Shown: positions 45,472 through 54,093 of the stretch, piece after piece
Layout of the letters: every line of letters starts with the position of its first letter
Position numbering within the stretch: position 1 is the stretch's first letter
From: Polaromonas sp. AER18D-145
GTDB lineage: Bacteria; Pseudomonadota; Gammaproteobacteria; Burkholderiales; Burkholderiaceae_C
DNA length: 64,000 nucleotides
Direction: 5' to 3'
NCBI RefSeq assembly: GCF_002379095.1
Contig: NZ_NBZV01000016.1
Span: forward strand, 24,097-88,096
Position numbers and translations under genes: made by a program
Notes under the pieces: generated by a model
Told to the model about the DNA's origin: nothing
Seen by the model: the letters and a program-made list of their open reading frames with translations, nothing else
Database searches by the model: none

Positions 45472-46629
45472 ATGAAATTCAAAGCAACTGTGGTACTTTC
45501 CGCCCTGGCCCTGGCAAGTACACTTGCCGGCGCCCAGCAAGGCGTGAGCAAAACCGAGATCACCCTGGGTTCCATCCAGGATTTGTCGGGGCCCATCGCG
45601 GGTTTTGGCAAGCAGGCGCGCCTGGGCATGCTGCTGCGTGTTGACGAGATCAACGAGCAGGGCGGCATCAATGGCCGCAAGCTCAAACTCATTGTGGAAG
45701 ACTCGGCCTACGACCCCAAAAAAGCCGTGCTGGCCGCGCAGAAGCTGGTCAACCAGGACAAGATCTTCATGATGGTGGGCCACATCGGCACAGCGCAGAA
45801 TCTGGCCGCCATGCCGGTCCAGTTTGACAAGAACGTGATCAACTTCTTCCCGATCACCGCAGCGCGCGAAATGTACGAGCCCTTCCACAAGCTCAAGTAT
45901 TCGTTTGCAGCCACCTACTACGACCAGATGCGCAATGCTGCGCCCAAACTGGCCAAGGAAAAGGGCGCCAAGAAGGTCTGCACGATGTACCAGGACGACG
46001 AATTTGGCCTGGAGGTGATGCGAGGCGCGGAAGCCGGCCTCAAGACCATAGGCCTGGAGTTCGCCGAGAAGACGTCCTACAAGCGCGGGGCGACCGATTT
46101 TTCGTCGCAGGTAGCCAAGATGAAAGCGGCCGGCTGCGAGATGGTCGTGCTCGGCACCATCATTCGTGAAACCATAGGCGGCATTGGTGAATCACGCAAA
46201 ACCGGCTTCAGTCCGATCTTCCTGGGCTCCAGCGCCGCTTACACCGATCTGATCCACAAGCTGGGCGGCCCGGCCATGAACGGCCTCTACGCCACCATGA
46301 CGGTGCAGAACCCCTACCTCGACGAAGCTTCGCAGCCCATCCGTTTCTGGGCCAACAAGTACAAGACCAAGTTCAATGAAGACCCCACCGTTTTCTCGGT
46401 CTATGGCTACAACATCATCGACATCTTTGCCAAGGCGGCGCAAAAGGCCGGTCCCAGCCTGACGACGGACAGTTTCATCAAGGTGATGGACACAATGACC
46501 ATTCCACCCGACATGTTCGGCAGCGCACCGGGCAGCTATTCGCCCACCAAACGCCTGGGCAGCGATGCTTCGCGCCTGTCGCAAATCACCGACGGAAAAT
46601 GGAAAGTGGTCTCCGACTACATCAAGTAA
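45472..46629 (+). CDS. Branched-chain-type ABC transporter substrate-binding protein, copy 2
   Basis: 385 residues; the second of two adjacent ATGs (45469/45472) has better spacing to GGAG. It has a signal peptide ending AGAQQ, then EITLGSIQDLSGPIAGFGKQARLGMLLRVDEINEQGGINGRKL. It shares most residues with copy 1, including the unusual KTSYKRGATDFSSQVAKMKA block. Differences cluster near the ligand cleft (for example MMVGHIGTAQNLAAM versus IMAGHLGTAQNNAAM), which may mean two ligands for one transporter. Confidence 0.9.
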   Translation: MKFKATVVLSALALASTLAGAQQGVSKTEITLGSIQDLSGPIAGFGKQARLGMLLRVDEINEQGGINGRKLKLIVEDSAYDPKKAVLAAQKLVNQDKIFMMVGHIGTAQNLAAMPVQFDKNVINFFPITAAREMYEPFHKLKYSFAATYYDQMRNAAPKLAKEKGAKKVCTMYQDDEFGLEVMRGAEAGLKTIGLEFAEKTSYKRGATDFSSQVAKMKAAGCEMVVLGTIIRETIGGIGESRKTGFSPIFLGSSAAYTDLIHKLGGPAMNGLYATMTVQNPYLDEASQPIRFWANKYKTKFNEDPTVFSVYGYNIIDIFAKAAQKAGPSLTTDSFIKVMDTMTIPPDMFGSAPGSYSPTKRLGSDASRLSQITDGKWKVVSDYIK

Positions 46630-46647
46630 GCGGACTGCCTCTTTCGT

Positions 46648-46675
46648 CAAAAGCCGCCTTCGGGCGGCTTTTTTC
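46648..46675. terminator. Bidirectional terminator between convergent operons
   Basis: AAAAGCCGCC-TTCG-GGCGGCTTTTTT: a perfect GC stem, UUCG-like loop and A/T tracts on both sides. It serves the binding-protein operon (plus) and the catabolic operon (minus). Confidence 0.9.
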
Positions 46676-47165
46676 ATGACACGATGTAAGCACCCGCCCC
46701 GGTGGACAGCAGCTGGCCGTCGGCGCCGAGAAACTCCATGCGGGTGGACGCGACGCGTGAACCCAGGCGCAGGACCTCGGCGCGCAGTTCAAAAAACTCG
46801 CCGATGGCGGGCCGCAAATAGTCCACCCGTAAATCAATGGTGCCCAGTTTGGAGAAGCGGAGCATGCGCTGGGCCGGGGTTTCGTCCATGTGGCGTGCAC
46901 CGATCGCCGCCATGATGGCCAGCCCCGCCATCGCGTCGAGCCCCGCGCTCACGACCCCGCCGTGAATGCGGTTGTAGGCATAGTGGCCCACCAGCGAAGG
47001 CCGCATGTCGATGCGGCCAACAACACCTTCGGGGCGGACCGACACCACCTTCAGGCCCAGGGCCTGGTTGAAGACAATTTTTTCTTCAAAAAGTGTTTTC
47101 AGGGCAGCGATGAACTCGGGCTCGAAGTCAACGGTGCCGGTTGGTGGTGGGGTGGTTCTGGTCAT
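46674..47165 (-). CDS. PaaI-family hotdog thioesterase
   Basis: 163 residues with the hotdog pattern FNQALGLKVVSVRPEGVVGRIDMRPSLVGHYAYNRIHGGVVSAGLDAMAGLAIMAAIG, including the HGG-D region used for catalysis in PaaI proteins. It probably releases CoA from a pathway intermediate. It is last in the eight-gene catabolic operon and overlaps the upstream dehydrogenase gene by 4 bp. Confidence 0.85.
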   Translation of the reverse strand: MTRTTPPPTGTVDFEPEFIAALKTLFEEKIVFNQALGLKVVSVRPEGVVGRIDMRPSLVGHYAYNRIHGGVVSAGLDAMAGLAIMAAIGARHMDETPAQRMLRFSKLGTIDLRVDYLRPAIGEFFELRAEVLRLGSRVASTRMEFLGADGQLLSTGAGAYIVS

Positions 47166-48322
47166 AGGCCCAATTGTCGTGCAGCAAGGTCCTTCATGAT
47201 TTCCTCGGCGCCGCCGCCAATCATCATGACCTTGACCTCACGGTAGATGCGTTCGCTTTTGGTGCCGCGCATGAAGCCCATGCCGCCCAGGATCTGCACC
47301 GCCTGGTCGGCACAGAACTGCATGGTCTGCGTCGCATGGTTTTTCAGCATGCAGACATGGGCCACCCAGTCAGGGCCCTGGTCGCCGGCGTCGGCACGGT
47401 CGGCCACGGCATCGACCCAGGCCTGGGTGGAGGCGATGCGCATCTGCATGTCCACCAGCTTGTGGCGAATCACCTGCTTGTCGACCAGTGTGCTGCCGAA
47501 GGTCTTGCGCTGGCGCGCCCAGTCCAGCGCCTCGTCGTAACAGGCCTGGGCAAAACCCAGGGCCGCGGCCGACATCGCCATGCGCTCGCCGTTGAAGTTG
47601 CCCATGATGATTCTGAAACCACCGCCCTCCTCGCCCAGCAGATGACTGGCCGGCACACGCACGCCGTCAAAACGCAGCTGCGCGGTGTCGGAGCACCACC
47701 AGCCCATTTTTTCGAGCCGGGTCCGCGACAGGCCCGGGCTGTCGCCGGGCACGAGGATCATGGATATTCCGCCCGCACCCCTCGAGCCCGCTTCCCCGGT
47801 GCGCACCGCCACCGTGATGAAGTCCGCGCGCATGCCCGAGGTGATGAAAACCTTCTCCCCATCGATCACATAGTCGGCCCCGTCGCGCCGCGCCGTCGTG
47901 CGCAAGGCCGCCACATCGGAGCCGCCGCCGGGCTCGGTGATCGCCAGTGCCGCAATCTTCTCCCCACGCAGCACCGGCGGAATCACCGCCTGCTGCAGCG
48001 CCGCCAATCCATAAGCGAGCACCGGTGGCAGACCGATGTTGTGCGAAAACAGGCTGGCCAGCACACCGCCGCTGCCGCCATAGCGGCACAGCGCCAGCGT
48101 CATTGCGTTGCGCAGCCGCCAGGAGGCCGGGGTGCCGCCCAGTGCCTCGGGGTAACCCAGCGCCAGCAGGCCCAGCCCGGCCGCCTGGGGGTAGAGGGCA
48201 CGCGGAAACTCGCCCGCGTCATCCCACTGGCTGACATGCGGTGCGATGCCGTTCTGCGCGAAACGCCGGACCGAGGCGGTGATGTCGGCCAGCATGTCGA
48301 GATCGCCGGAGGAAGTGTTCAT
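47162..48322 (-). CDS. Acyl-CoA dehydrogenase, isovaleryl/citronellyl type (second)
   Basis: 386 residues with FAD- and substrate-binding blocks AALAITEPGGGSDVAALRTTA, YVIDGEKVFITSGMRAD and QILGGMGFMRGTKSERIYREVKVMMIGGGAEEIM. The MCAD catalytic Glu position is Gly (IGGGAEE), while a Glu is present in FNGERM, matching the isovaleryl-CoA dehydrogenase-type catalytic base. It overlaps the biotin carboxylase gene by 4 bp. A second dehydrogenase is consistent with two oxidation steps on a branched chain. Confidence 0.88.
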   Translation of the reverse strand: MNTSSGDLDMLADITASVRRFAQNGIAPHVSQWDDAGEFPRALYPQAAGLGLLALGYPEALGGTPASWRLRNAMTLALCRYGGSGGVLASLFSHNIGLPPVLAYGLAALQQAVIPPVLRGEKIAALAITEPGGGSDVAALRTTARRDGADYVIDGEKVFITSGMRADFITVAVRTGEAGSRGAGGISMILVPGDSPGLSRTRLEKMGWWCSDTAQLRFDGVRVPASHLLGEEGGGFRIIMGNFNGERMAMSAAALGFAQACYDEALDWARQRKTFGSTLVDKQVIRHKLVDMQMRIASTQAWVDAVADRADAGDQGPDWVAHVCMLKNHATQTMQFCADQAVQILGGMGFMRGTKSERIYREVKVMMIGGGAEEIMKDLAARQLGL

Positions 48323-50265
48323 GCTTCAAACCTCAACAAGACCTGGCCTGGCGCTGTCTGCTGGCCGGGCTCCACGGAAATGGCCGCGACCACCGCATCG
48401 CGCGTCGCGCAGACCGCATGTTCGAGTTTCATCGACTCGATGACCAGCAAGGTGTCGCCGCGCTTCACCGATGCGCCGGCGCTCACCTTGACCGCGATTA
48501 CTTTTCCATTAAACGGCGCCCGGAGTTCCATGGCTTGGCTGCTGGAGGCGACTCCGGCCGCAGGCTCAAAACTCGCGTCCCTCAGCCAGACATCGGTGGC
48601 ACCGACCTGCACATGCCAGCGCCCGTCGGCCACCCGGCAAGCCAACACCGTGCGACTCAGGCCGTCGAGCGTGACCCGCATCCGGCCGGCCCCGGCAGGC
48701 ACACAGGCGGCCGCGTGCTGGTGCGCGCCCGACGAAACGTCCAGCCCGCCCGCGCCGGTTTCCGTTACGGTGATGGCCAGCACCTGCTCGCCATGCAGCA
48801 CGCGCAAGGCCTTGCCGAACGGACAGGGCAAGGCCTGCGCAGCGCCGGCGCCGCCCTGGAAGGTCAGCCCCAGGGCGGCCGGCAACAACACCTGCGTTTG
48901 CTGGTCCCGCAAGGTCTTGCGGATATCGTCACCGTGTTCGGCCAGAAAGGGAATCAGCGCCTGGCCGGCGCGAAACACCGGGTGCGCCAGGCACGCCGCC
49001 AGAAAAGCGCGGTTGGTCGGCAGGCCCAGCACCTGCGTGCCGGCCAGCGCTGCCACCAGGCCGTCCATGGCCTCCGCCCGCGAGGCCCCATGCACGATCA
49101 GCTTGCCGAGCATGGAGTCGTAAAACGGCGTGACCTCGCCACCGGCCTGCAGCGCATGGTCAAACCGCGCGTGCGCAGGCTCAACAAAGTGCTGCACCCG
49201 CCCGGCATGCGGCGAAAAATCATCGTCTTCGGCACACAGACGCACCTCGATGGCGTGCCCGCGGAAAACCACGTCGTCCTGGCCCAGCGGCAAGGCCTCG
49301 CCCTGCGCCATGCGCAACTGCCACTCGACCAGGTCCAGGCCCGTCACCGCTTCGGTGACCGGGTGCTCGACCTGCAGCCGGGTGTTCATCTCCATGAGGA
49401 AAAAATCCCCGTTCTCGTCGAGCAAAAACTCCACCGTGCCGGCGCCCACGTAGCCGGCCGCCTGCGCCAGCGCCACCGCGCAGGCGCCCATGCGTTCACG
49501 CAACACAGGGTCCACCGCAGGACTCGGTGATTCTTCAATCAGTTTCTGGTGACGCCGCTGCACCGAACAGTCGCGCTCCCCCAGGTGAATGCACTGGCCA
49601 TGCGCATCGGCAAACACCTGCACCTCGACATGGCGCGGCTGCAGGAGTGCGCGTTCGAGCAGCAACTCGTCACTGCCAAACGACGACAGCGCTTCGGAGC
49701 GCGCGCTGTGCAGGGCCGCCTGCAACAGGGACGGCTCCAGCACCAGACGCATGCCGCGGCCGCCGCCGCCTGCCGCGGCCTTGACCATCAGCGGGTAACC
49801 CAGCTTGTCCGCCTCGGCCATCAAACGCTGGTCGGACTGGTCCGGGCCCTGGTAGCCGCTCAGGCAGGGCACGTTTTGCTGCAGCGCCAGGTTCTTGGCG
49901 CTGGCCTTGTTGCCCAGCGCGCGAATCGCGGCCGGTGGCGGACCGACCCAGGTCAGGCCGGCATCGAGCACAGCCTGTGCGAACTCCGGGCTCTCACTCA
50001 GGAAGCCGTAGCCGGGATGCACCGCATCCGCGCCGGCCGTCTTCGCGGCGGCCAGCAGCTTGTCGATACGCAAATAGGAATCGGCCGACAGTGCGCCGCC
50101 CAGCGCCACCGCACTGCCGGCTTCCTGCACATGCAGGGCCTGCGCATCGGCGTCGGAATAGACGGCCACCGTGGCAATGCCCATGCGGTGCGCGGTGCGG
50201 ATGATGCGGCGCGCGATTTCGCCGCGGTTGGCGATCAGCAGGCGGCGAATGGTTGTGGTGCTCAT
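48319..50265 (-). CDS. Acyl-CoA carboxylase alpha subunit (biotin carboxylase + BCCP), AtuF-like
   Basis: 648 residues from ATG 50265 (MSTTTIRRLLIANRGEIARRII); an upstream GTG is unlikely. About residues 1-445 are the ATP-grasp biotin carboxylase with KAAAGGGGRGMRLV and EMNTRLQVEHPVTEAVTGLDLVEWQ. The C-terminus is a biotinyl domain with VIESMKLEHAV, Leu replacing the second Met of MKM. With the carboxyltransferase encoded at 52347 it should form an alpha6beta6 geranyl- or methylcrotonyl-CoA carboxylase. Gene order and the partner's sequence favour the geranyl-CoA type. Confidence 0.87.
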   Translation of the reverse strand: MSTTTIRRLLIANRGEIARRIIRTAHRMGIATVAVYSDADAQALHVQEAGSAVALGGALSADSYLRIDKLLAAAKTAGADAVHPGYGFLSESPEFAQAVLDAGLTWVGPPPAAIRALGNKASAKNLALQQNVPCLSGYQGPDQSDQRLMAEADKLGYPLMVKAAAGGGGRGMRLVLEPSLLQAALHSARSEALSSFGSDELLLERALLQPRHVEVQVFADAHGQCIHLGERDCSVQRRHQKLIEESPSPAVDPVLRERMGACAVALAQAAGYVGAGTVEFLLDENGDFFLMEMNTRLQVEHPVTEAVTGLDLVEWQLRMAQGEALPLGQDDVVFRGHAIEVRLCAEDDDFSPHAGRVQHFVEPAHARFDHALQAGGEVTPFYDSMLGKLIVHGASRAEAMDGLVAALAGTQVLGLPTNRAFLAACLAHPVFRAGQALIPFLAEHGDDIRKTLRDQQTQVLLPAALGLTFQGGAGAAQALPCPFGKALRVLHGEQVLAITVTETGAGGLDVSSGAHQHAAACVPAGAGRMRVTLDGLSRTVLACRVADGRWHVQVGATDVWLRDASFEPAAGVASSSQAMELRAPFNGKVIAVKVSAGASVKRGDTLLVIESMKLEHAVCATRDAVVAAISVEPGQQTAPGQVLLRFEA

Positions 50266-51062
50266 GCCGCCCACCCGGGCTTGCGCTTTTGCGCAAAGGC
50301 CGCGAGGCCTTCGGCGGCCTCGGGGCTGCGCAGGTTTGCTGCGAATTTGATAGCTGCCTGCTTAGGTAGATCAAGGGCTGGAGCCTGATTCAGCATGCAA
50401 AGCAAAGCCTTGGTATGGGCCACGGCGCCCGGGGCCGCCCGGCGCAGCGCGCTGATGCGACTGGCTACGGCGGCCGGCAGATCGTCAGCGACCTCGTCCA
50501 CCAGACCTTGTGCCAGGGCTTGCTGTGCGGCAAGTTTTTCTCCGGACAGCATCAGCTGCCGCGCCAGCCGGTCGCCCAGGCGCCGGTGTACAAAAGGCGC
50601 AATCTGCGCAGGAACCACACCCAGCGTGACCTCGGGCGTGGCAAACACAGCGCGCGGACTGGCCAGCACGAAGTCACCGCAGCACACCAGCCCCAAGCCG
50701 CCGCCCATGGCCGGTCCATCCACCGCCACCAGCAGCATCTGCGGCAGCGCGCACAGGGCCTGCAGCAAATGGCCAAAGCCGGCGTTCATGGCCAGCAGCG
50801 GGTCGGTCTGCCCGGCTGGCAACGCCTGCCCTATCGCCTGGGCAAAACCGCCCAGACTGCCACCGGCGCAAAACGCGCCGGCGCTGCCTTGCAACACGAC
50901 AAAGCGCAAGGCCCTGTCCTGCGCGGCGAGTGCGCAGGCTTGTGCCAGCGCGCTCACCACCTCGTCGGTCAGCGCATTGCGCGTGGCCGGGTCGTGCAGG
51001 GTCCAGTGTTCGACCTCACCCGAGCGGGTGATCTGCAGCTTGTCGCTCATGGCCGTGGTCAT
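50262..51062 (-). CDS. Enoyl-CoA hydratase, AtuE-like
   Basis: 266 residues (a second ATG at 51050 is possible). Crotonase features are DPATRNALTDEVVSAL, GAFCAGGSLGGF and GPAMGGGLGLVCCGDFVLASPRAVFATPEVTLGVVPAQIAPFVHRRLG, the last typical of AtuE/LiuC hydratases. It should hydrate the carboxylated unsaturated CoA intermediate (isohexenylglutaconyl-CoA in the Atu pathway). The region about 50338-50394 is repeat A and supplies MLNQAPALDLPKQAAIKFAA in frame near the C-terminus. Confidence 0.86.
   Translation of the reverse strand: MTTAMSDKLQITRSGEVEHWTLHDPATRNALTDEVVSALAQACALAAQDRALRFVVLQGSAGAFCAGGSLGGFAQAIGQALPAGQTDPLLAMNAGFGHLLQALCALPQMLLVAVDGPAMGGGLGLVCCGDFVLASPRAVFATPEVTLGVVPAQIAPFVHRRLGDRLARQLMLSGEKLAAQQALAQGLVDEVADDLPAAVASRISALRRAAPGAVAHTKALLCMLNQAPALDLPKQAAIKFAANLRSPEAAEGLAAFAQKRKPGWAA
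50338..50394. repeat. Dispersed repeat A, copy 6 (in the AtuE-like gene)
   Basis: AATTTGATAGCTGCCTGC ... TCAAGGGCTGGAGCCTGATT, translated in frame. Confidence 0.8.
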
Positions 51063-51064
51063 CC

Positions 51065-52246
51065 TCAGGCAGCGGGTTTTTTGCTGCTTTTGGCCAGGCC
51101 CATGTACTTGGCGATGATGCCCATCATGACTTCGTCGGCACCGCCGCCTATCGAAGCCAGCCGGCCGTCGCGGTACATGCGTGCCACCTTGTTCTCCCAG
51201 GTGAAGCCCATGCCGCCCCAGAACTGCAAACAGGTGTCGGGCACCAGGCGGTTCAGCCGCCCGGCCTTCAGCTTGGCCATGGAGGCCAGCTCGGTCACGT
51301 CCTGACCCTGCACATAAAGCTCACAGGCGCGGTAGGTCATGGCGCGCAGGCTCTCCACCTCGGTCTTCATCTCGGCCAGCTTGAACTGCACCCACTGCTG
51401 GTCGGCCAGCGTGGCGCCGAACAGTTTGCGTTCGTGCGCCCACTCCACCGTCCAGTCTATGCAGTTGGTGAGCGACTGGATGCAGCTGGCCGCGCACCAG
51501 AGCCGCTCTTCCTGGAACTGCATCATCTGGTACATGAAGCCCGAGCCTTCGGCGCCAATCAGGTAGCGCTGCGGCACCCGCACCTCGTCGAAATAAATCA
51601 GGCCGGTGTCGCTGGCATTCATGCCTATCTTCTTGATCTTCTTGCCGACTTCGATGCCCTGGCGCAGCTTGCCCTTCTCGCGCATGGGCACCATCACCAG
51701 GCTTTTATTCTTGTGCTGCGGGCCGTCGCCAGTGTTGACCAGCATGCACATCCAGTCAGCCTGCAGGCTGTTGGTGATCCACATCTTCTGGCCGCTGATC
51801 ACATAGTCGCCGCCGTCCTTGCGCGCGTGGCTCTTGATGGACGCCACGTCGCTGCCGGCGCCCGGCTCGCTGACGCCTATGCAGCCGACCGTGTCGCCGG
51901 CAATCGCCGGGGCGAGGAACTCGCGCTTGAGCTCGTCGCTGCCAAACCGCGCCAGCGCGGGGGTGCACATGTCGGTCTGCACACCAATCGCCATCGGGAT
52001 GCCGCCGCAGTCGATGTGGCCCAGTGCCTCGGCCATGGCGACGCCGTAGGAATAGTCGAGTCCTGCGCCGCCGAATTCCTCGGGCTTGGTCAGACCGAGC
52101 ATGCCCAGATTGCCGAGTTTCTTGAAGACCTCATGGGCGGGGAAAATTTCAGCCGCTTCCCATTCGTCCACATGCGGGTTGATCTCGGCGTCGATAAATC
52201 GCTTGAGGGTCTTCTGGATTTCGAGGTGCTCGTGGGTGTATTGCAT
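51065..52246 (-). CDS. Acyl-CoA dehydrogenase, citronellyl-CoA (AtuD)-like
   Basis: 393 residues from ATG 52246, which has AGGAGA upstream; the frame continuing to 52555 is repeat B and the end of the carboxyltransferase gene. Motifs are VGCIGVSEPGAGSDVASIKSHA, YVISGQKMWITNSLQADW and WGGMGFTWENKVARMYRDGRLASIGGGADEVM. The catalytic Glu is in FQEERL (isovaleryl/long-chain type), not at the MCAD position. It sits between the AtuC- and AtuE-like genes, as atuD does in Pseudomonas. It is 3 bp upstream of the hydratase gene. Confidence 0.88.
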   Translation of the reverse strand: MQYTHEHLEIQKTLKRFIDAEINPHVDEWEAAEIFPAHEVFKKLGNLGMLGLTKPEEFGGAGLDYSYGVAMAEALGHIDCGGIPMAIGVQTDMCTPALARFGSDELKREFLAPAIAGDTVGCIGVSEPGAGSDVASIKSHARKDGGDYVISGQKMWITNSLQADWMCMLVNTGDGPQHKNKSLVMVPMREKGKLRQGIEVGKKIKKIGMNASDTGLIYFDEVRVPQRYLIGAEGSGFMYQMMQFQEERLWCAASCIQSLTNCIDWTVEWAHERKLFGATLADQQWVQFKLAEMKTEVESLRAMTYRACELYVQGQDVTELASMAKLKAGRLNRLVPDTCLQFWGGMGFTWENKVARMYRDGRLASIGGGADEVMMGIIAKYMGLAKSSKKPAA

Positions 52247-52265
52247 TTTTGTCTCCTGTTTTTTA

Positions 52266-52338
52266 CCGTTCGGGCTGAGCTTGTCGAAGCCTTGTCGCGA
52301 GCCTTCCGGACCCCCTTCGACAAGCTCAGGGCGAACGG
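52266..52338. repeat. Inverted pair of repeat B
   Basis: CCGTTCGGGCTGAGCTTGTC... (52266-52289) faces its inverse ...GACAAGCTCAGGGCGAACGG (52314-52338). It could fold as a long hairpin in the 100-bp gap between the carboxyltransferase and dehydrogenase genes. Confidence 0.8.
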
Positions 52339-52346
52339 ATTCCTGT

Positions 52347-53999
52347 TTACATCCTTGCAACTCCAAACTGCATGGGCCGCAACTGCCGGGCTTCCGCCTC
52401 GGCACACATGGCCAGGCACTGCGCCAGCACCGCGCGGGTATCGCGCGGATCAATGACACCGTCGTCGAGCAGCAGGCCCGAGGTGTAGAAAGCGTCGGCC
52501 TGCGCCTCGAACACGGCGACGATCTTGTCGAACTGGGCCTGCGACTGCGCCGCATCGACGGTGATGCCTTTGCGCAGCATCGCGGCCTCCGTCACGATCT
52601 GCATGGTGCGCGCCGCCTGCTCGCCACCCATGACCGCGGTTTTGGCACTGGGCCAGCTGAACAGGAAACGCGGCGCATAACCGCGGCCGCACATGCCGTA
52701 GTTGCCGGCACCAAACGAGGCGCCGCATTGGATCGTGATCTGCGGCACCGTGGCGTTGGTGACGGCCTGGATCATCTTGGAGCCGTGTTTGATCATGCCG
52801 CCCTGCTCGGCGTCCTTGCCGACCATGTAGCCGGTGGTGTTCTGCAGGTAGACGATGGGGTGGCCGAGCTGGCACATCAGCTGGATGAAATGGGTGGCCT
52901 TGTTGGCTCCCGCCACGTCGATGGGGCCGTTGTTGCTGATGATGCCCACCGCGTGACCGCCAATCGCCGCCTGCACACACACCGTGGCGGCGCCGTAGAG
53001 GGCCTTGAAGGGCAGGAAGTCCGAGCCATCGACCAGCCGCGCAATCACTTCATGCATGTCCACCGGCTGGCGCAGATCGCCGGCCATCAGCCCGAGCAGC
53101 TCATCGGCCGGGTACAGCGGCTCGTTTGCTCCTGAATCAATAGCTGCTTGCGCCCGTATCATATGGGCTGGAGGCCGATTTGACCATGCAGTCCGGGCCA
53201 CGGCCTGGCGCGCCAGGCCCAGCGCCTGGCGGTCATCCTCGGCCAGCTGTTCACCGAGGCCCGACACGCTGGTATGCATCTCGGCGCCGCCCAGCTCCTC
53301 TTCGGTGGCCACCTCGCCGGTGGCCGCCATCAGCAGCGGCGGGCCAGCCAGAAAGGCGCGCGAGCGGTTGCGCACCATGATCACCACGTCCGAGAGGCCC
53401 GGCATGTAGGCCCCGCCCGCCGTGCCGGAGCCGTGCTGCACCGTGATGACCGGAATGCCCGCCGCCGACAGGCGCGCGAGGTTTCGGAACAGGGCGCCGC
53501 CCTGGACAAACCCCTCGACGCGGTAACGCATCAGGTTGGCGCCGGCGCTCTCCACCAGATGAATGAAAGGCAGCTTGTTCTGCAATGCGATCTCCTGCAC
53601 CCGCAGGATTTTCTCCAGCCCCATGGCCTGGATGGCGCCGGCCTCGATGCCCGAGTCGCTGGCCACGACCATGCAGCGTGCGCCCTCGATGAACCCGATA
53701 CCGGCCACAATACCACCGCCTGGAATCGAGAGCTCCGCATCCCGGTGATCCTGCATGAACCCCGCCAGCGAACACAAAGGCAGCCAGGGCGCGCCCGGGT
53801 CCAGCAGCAGGGCCACACGTTCACGCGGCAACAACTGGCCGCGCTTGTCAAACACAGGTCTGGATTTGGCTGAAGCCTGTGCGGCGCGAGCCTCCAGCGC
53901 ACGCAGAGCTGCAATGCGCGCAAGCATGGCGTCGCTGCGCTGCAGGGCCTGCACGCCTTGCGTATTCCAGCTGGATGTGTAGGCCGTCACTGCCCTCAC
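52347..53999 (-). CDS. Acyl-CoA carboxylase beta subunit (carboxyltransferase), AtuC-like
   Basis: 550 residues; GTG 53999 overlaps the dehydrogenase stop (GTGA), and GTG 53990 is an alternative. Carboxyltransferase features are IPGGGIVAGIGFIEGARCMVVASDSG, SAGANLMRYRVEGFVQGGALFRNLARLSAAGIP, GSGTAGGAYMPGLSDVVIMV and IISNNGPIDVAGANKATHFIQLM. The residue aligned with the methylcrotonyl-specific Phe (EHFGRIF in MCC) is Gly (QGGALF), as recalled for geranyl-CoA carboxylase. Repeat A (53128-53185) adds NRPPAHMIRAQAAIDSGANE in frame. Confidence 0.87.
   Translation of the reverse strand: MRAVTAYTSSWNTQGVQALQRSDAMLARIAALRALEARAAQASAKSRPVFDKRGQLLPRERVALLLDPGAPWLPLCSLAGFMQDHRDAELSIPGGGIVAGIGFIEGARCMVVASDSGIEAGAIQAMGLEKILRVQEIALQNKLPFIHLVESAGANLMRYRVEGFVQGGALFRNLARLSAAGIPVITVQHGSGTAGGAYMPGLSDVVIMVRNRSRAFLAGPPLLMAATGEVATEEELGGAEMHTSVSGLGEQLAEDDRQALGLARQAVARTAWSNRPPAHMIRAQAAIDSGANEPLYPADELLGLMAGDLRQPVDMHEVIARLVDGSDFLPFKALYGAATVCVQAAIGGHAVGIISNNGPIDVAGANKATHFIQLMCQLGHPIVYLQNTTGYMVGKDAEQGGMIKHGSKMIQAVTNATVPQITIQCGASFGAGNYGMCGRGYAPRFLFSWPSAKTAVMGGEQAARTMQIVTEAAMLRKGITVDAAQSQAQFDKIVAVFEAQADAFYTSGLLLDDGVIDPRDTRAVLAQCLAMCAEAEARQLRPMQFGVARM
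53128..53185. repeat. Dispersed repeat A, copy 7 (in the AtuC-like gene)
   Basis: GCTCCTGAATCAATAGCTGC ... ATATGGGCTGGAGGCCGATT, in frame in the carboxyltransferase gene. Confidence 0.85.
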
Positions 54000-54093
54000 C
54001 CCTGCCCTCTCCCAGAGGGAGAGAGAGAGGGAGTAAGAGCCCCGACGCCAGTCCCCTCTCCCTCTGGGAGAGGGTTAGGGTGAGGGCTCTTCG
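53995..54093. repeat. Dispersed repeat E, long copy at the SDR/carboxyltransferase junction
   Basis: Facing arms CCCTCACCCCTGCCCTCTCC and CCCTCTCCCTCTGGGAGAGG ... TAGGGTGAGGGCTC. It encodes the last about 30 residues of the dehydrogenase (HPNPLPEGEGTGVGALTPSL) and its stop, and overlaps the start of the next gene. Confidence 0.75.

Noticed and set aside
47174..49123. A 649-codon plus-strand frame
   Set aside because: Antisense to the second acyl-CoA dehydrogenase and the biotin carboxylase, both of which have clear motifs.
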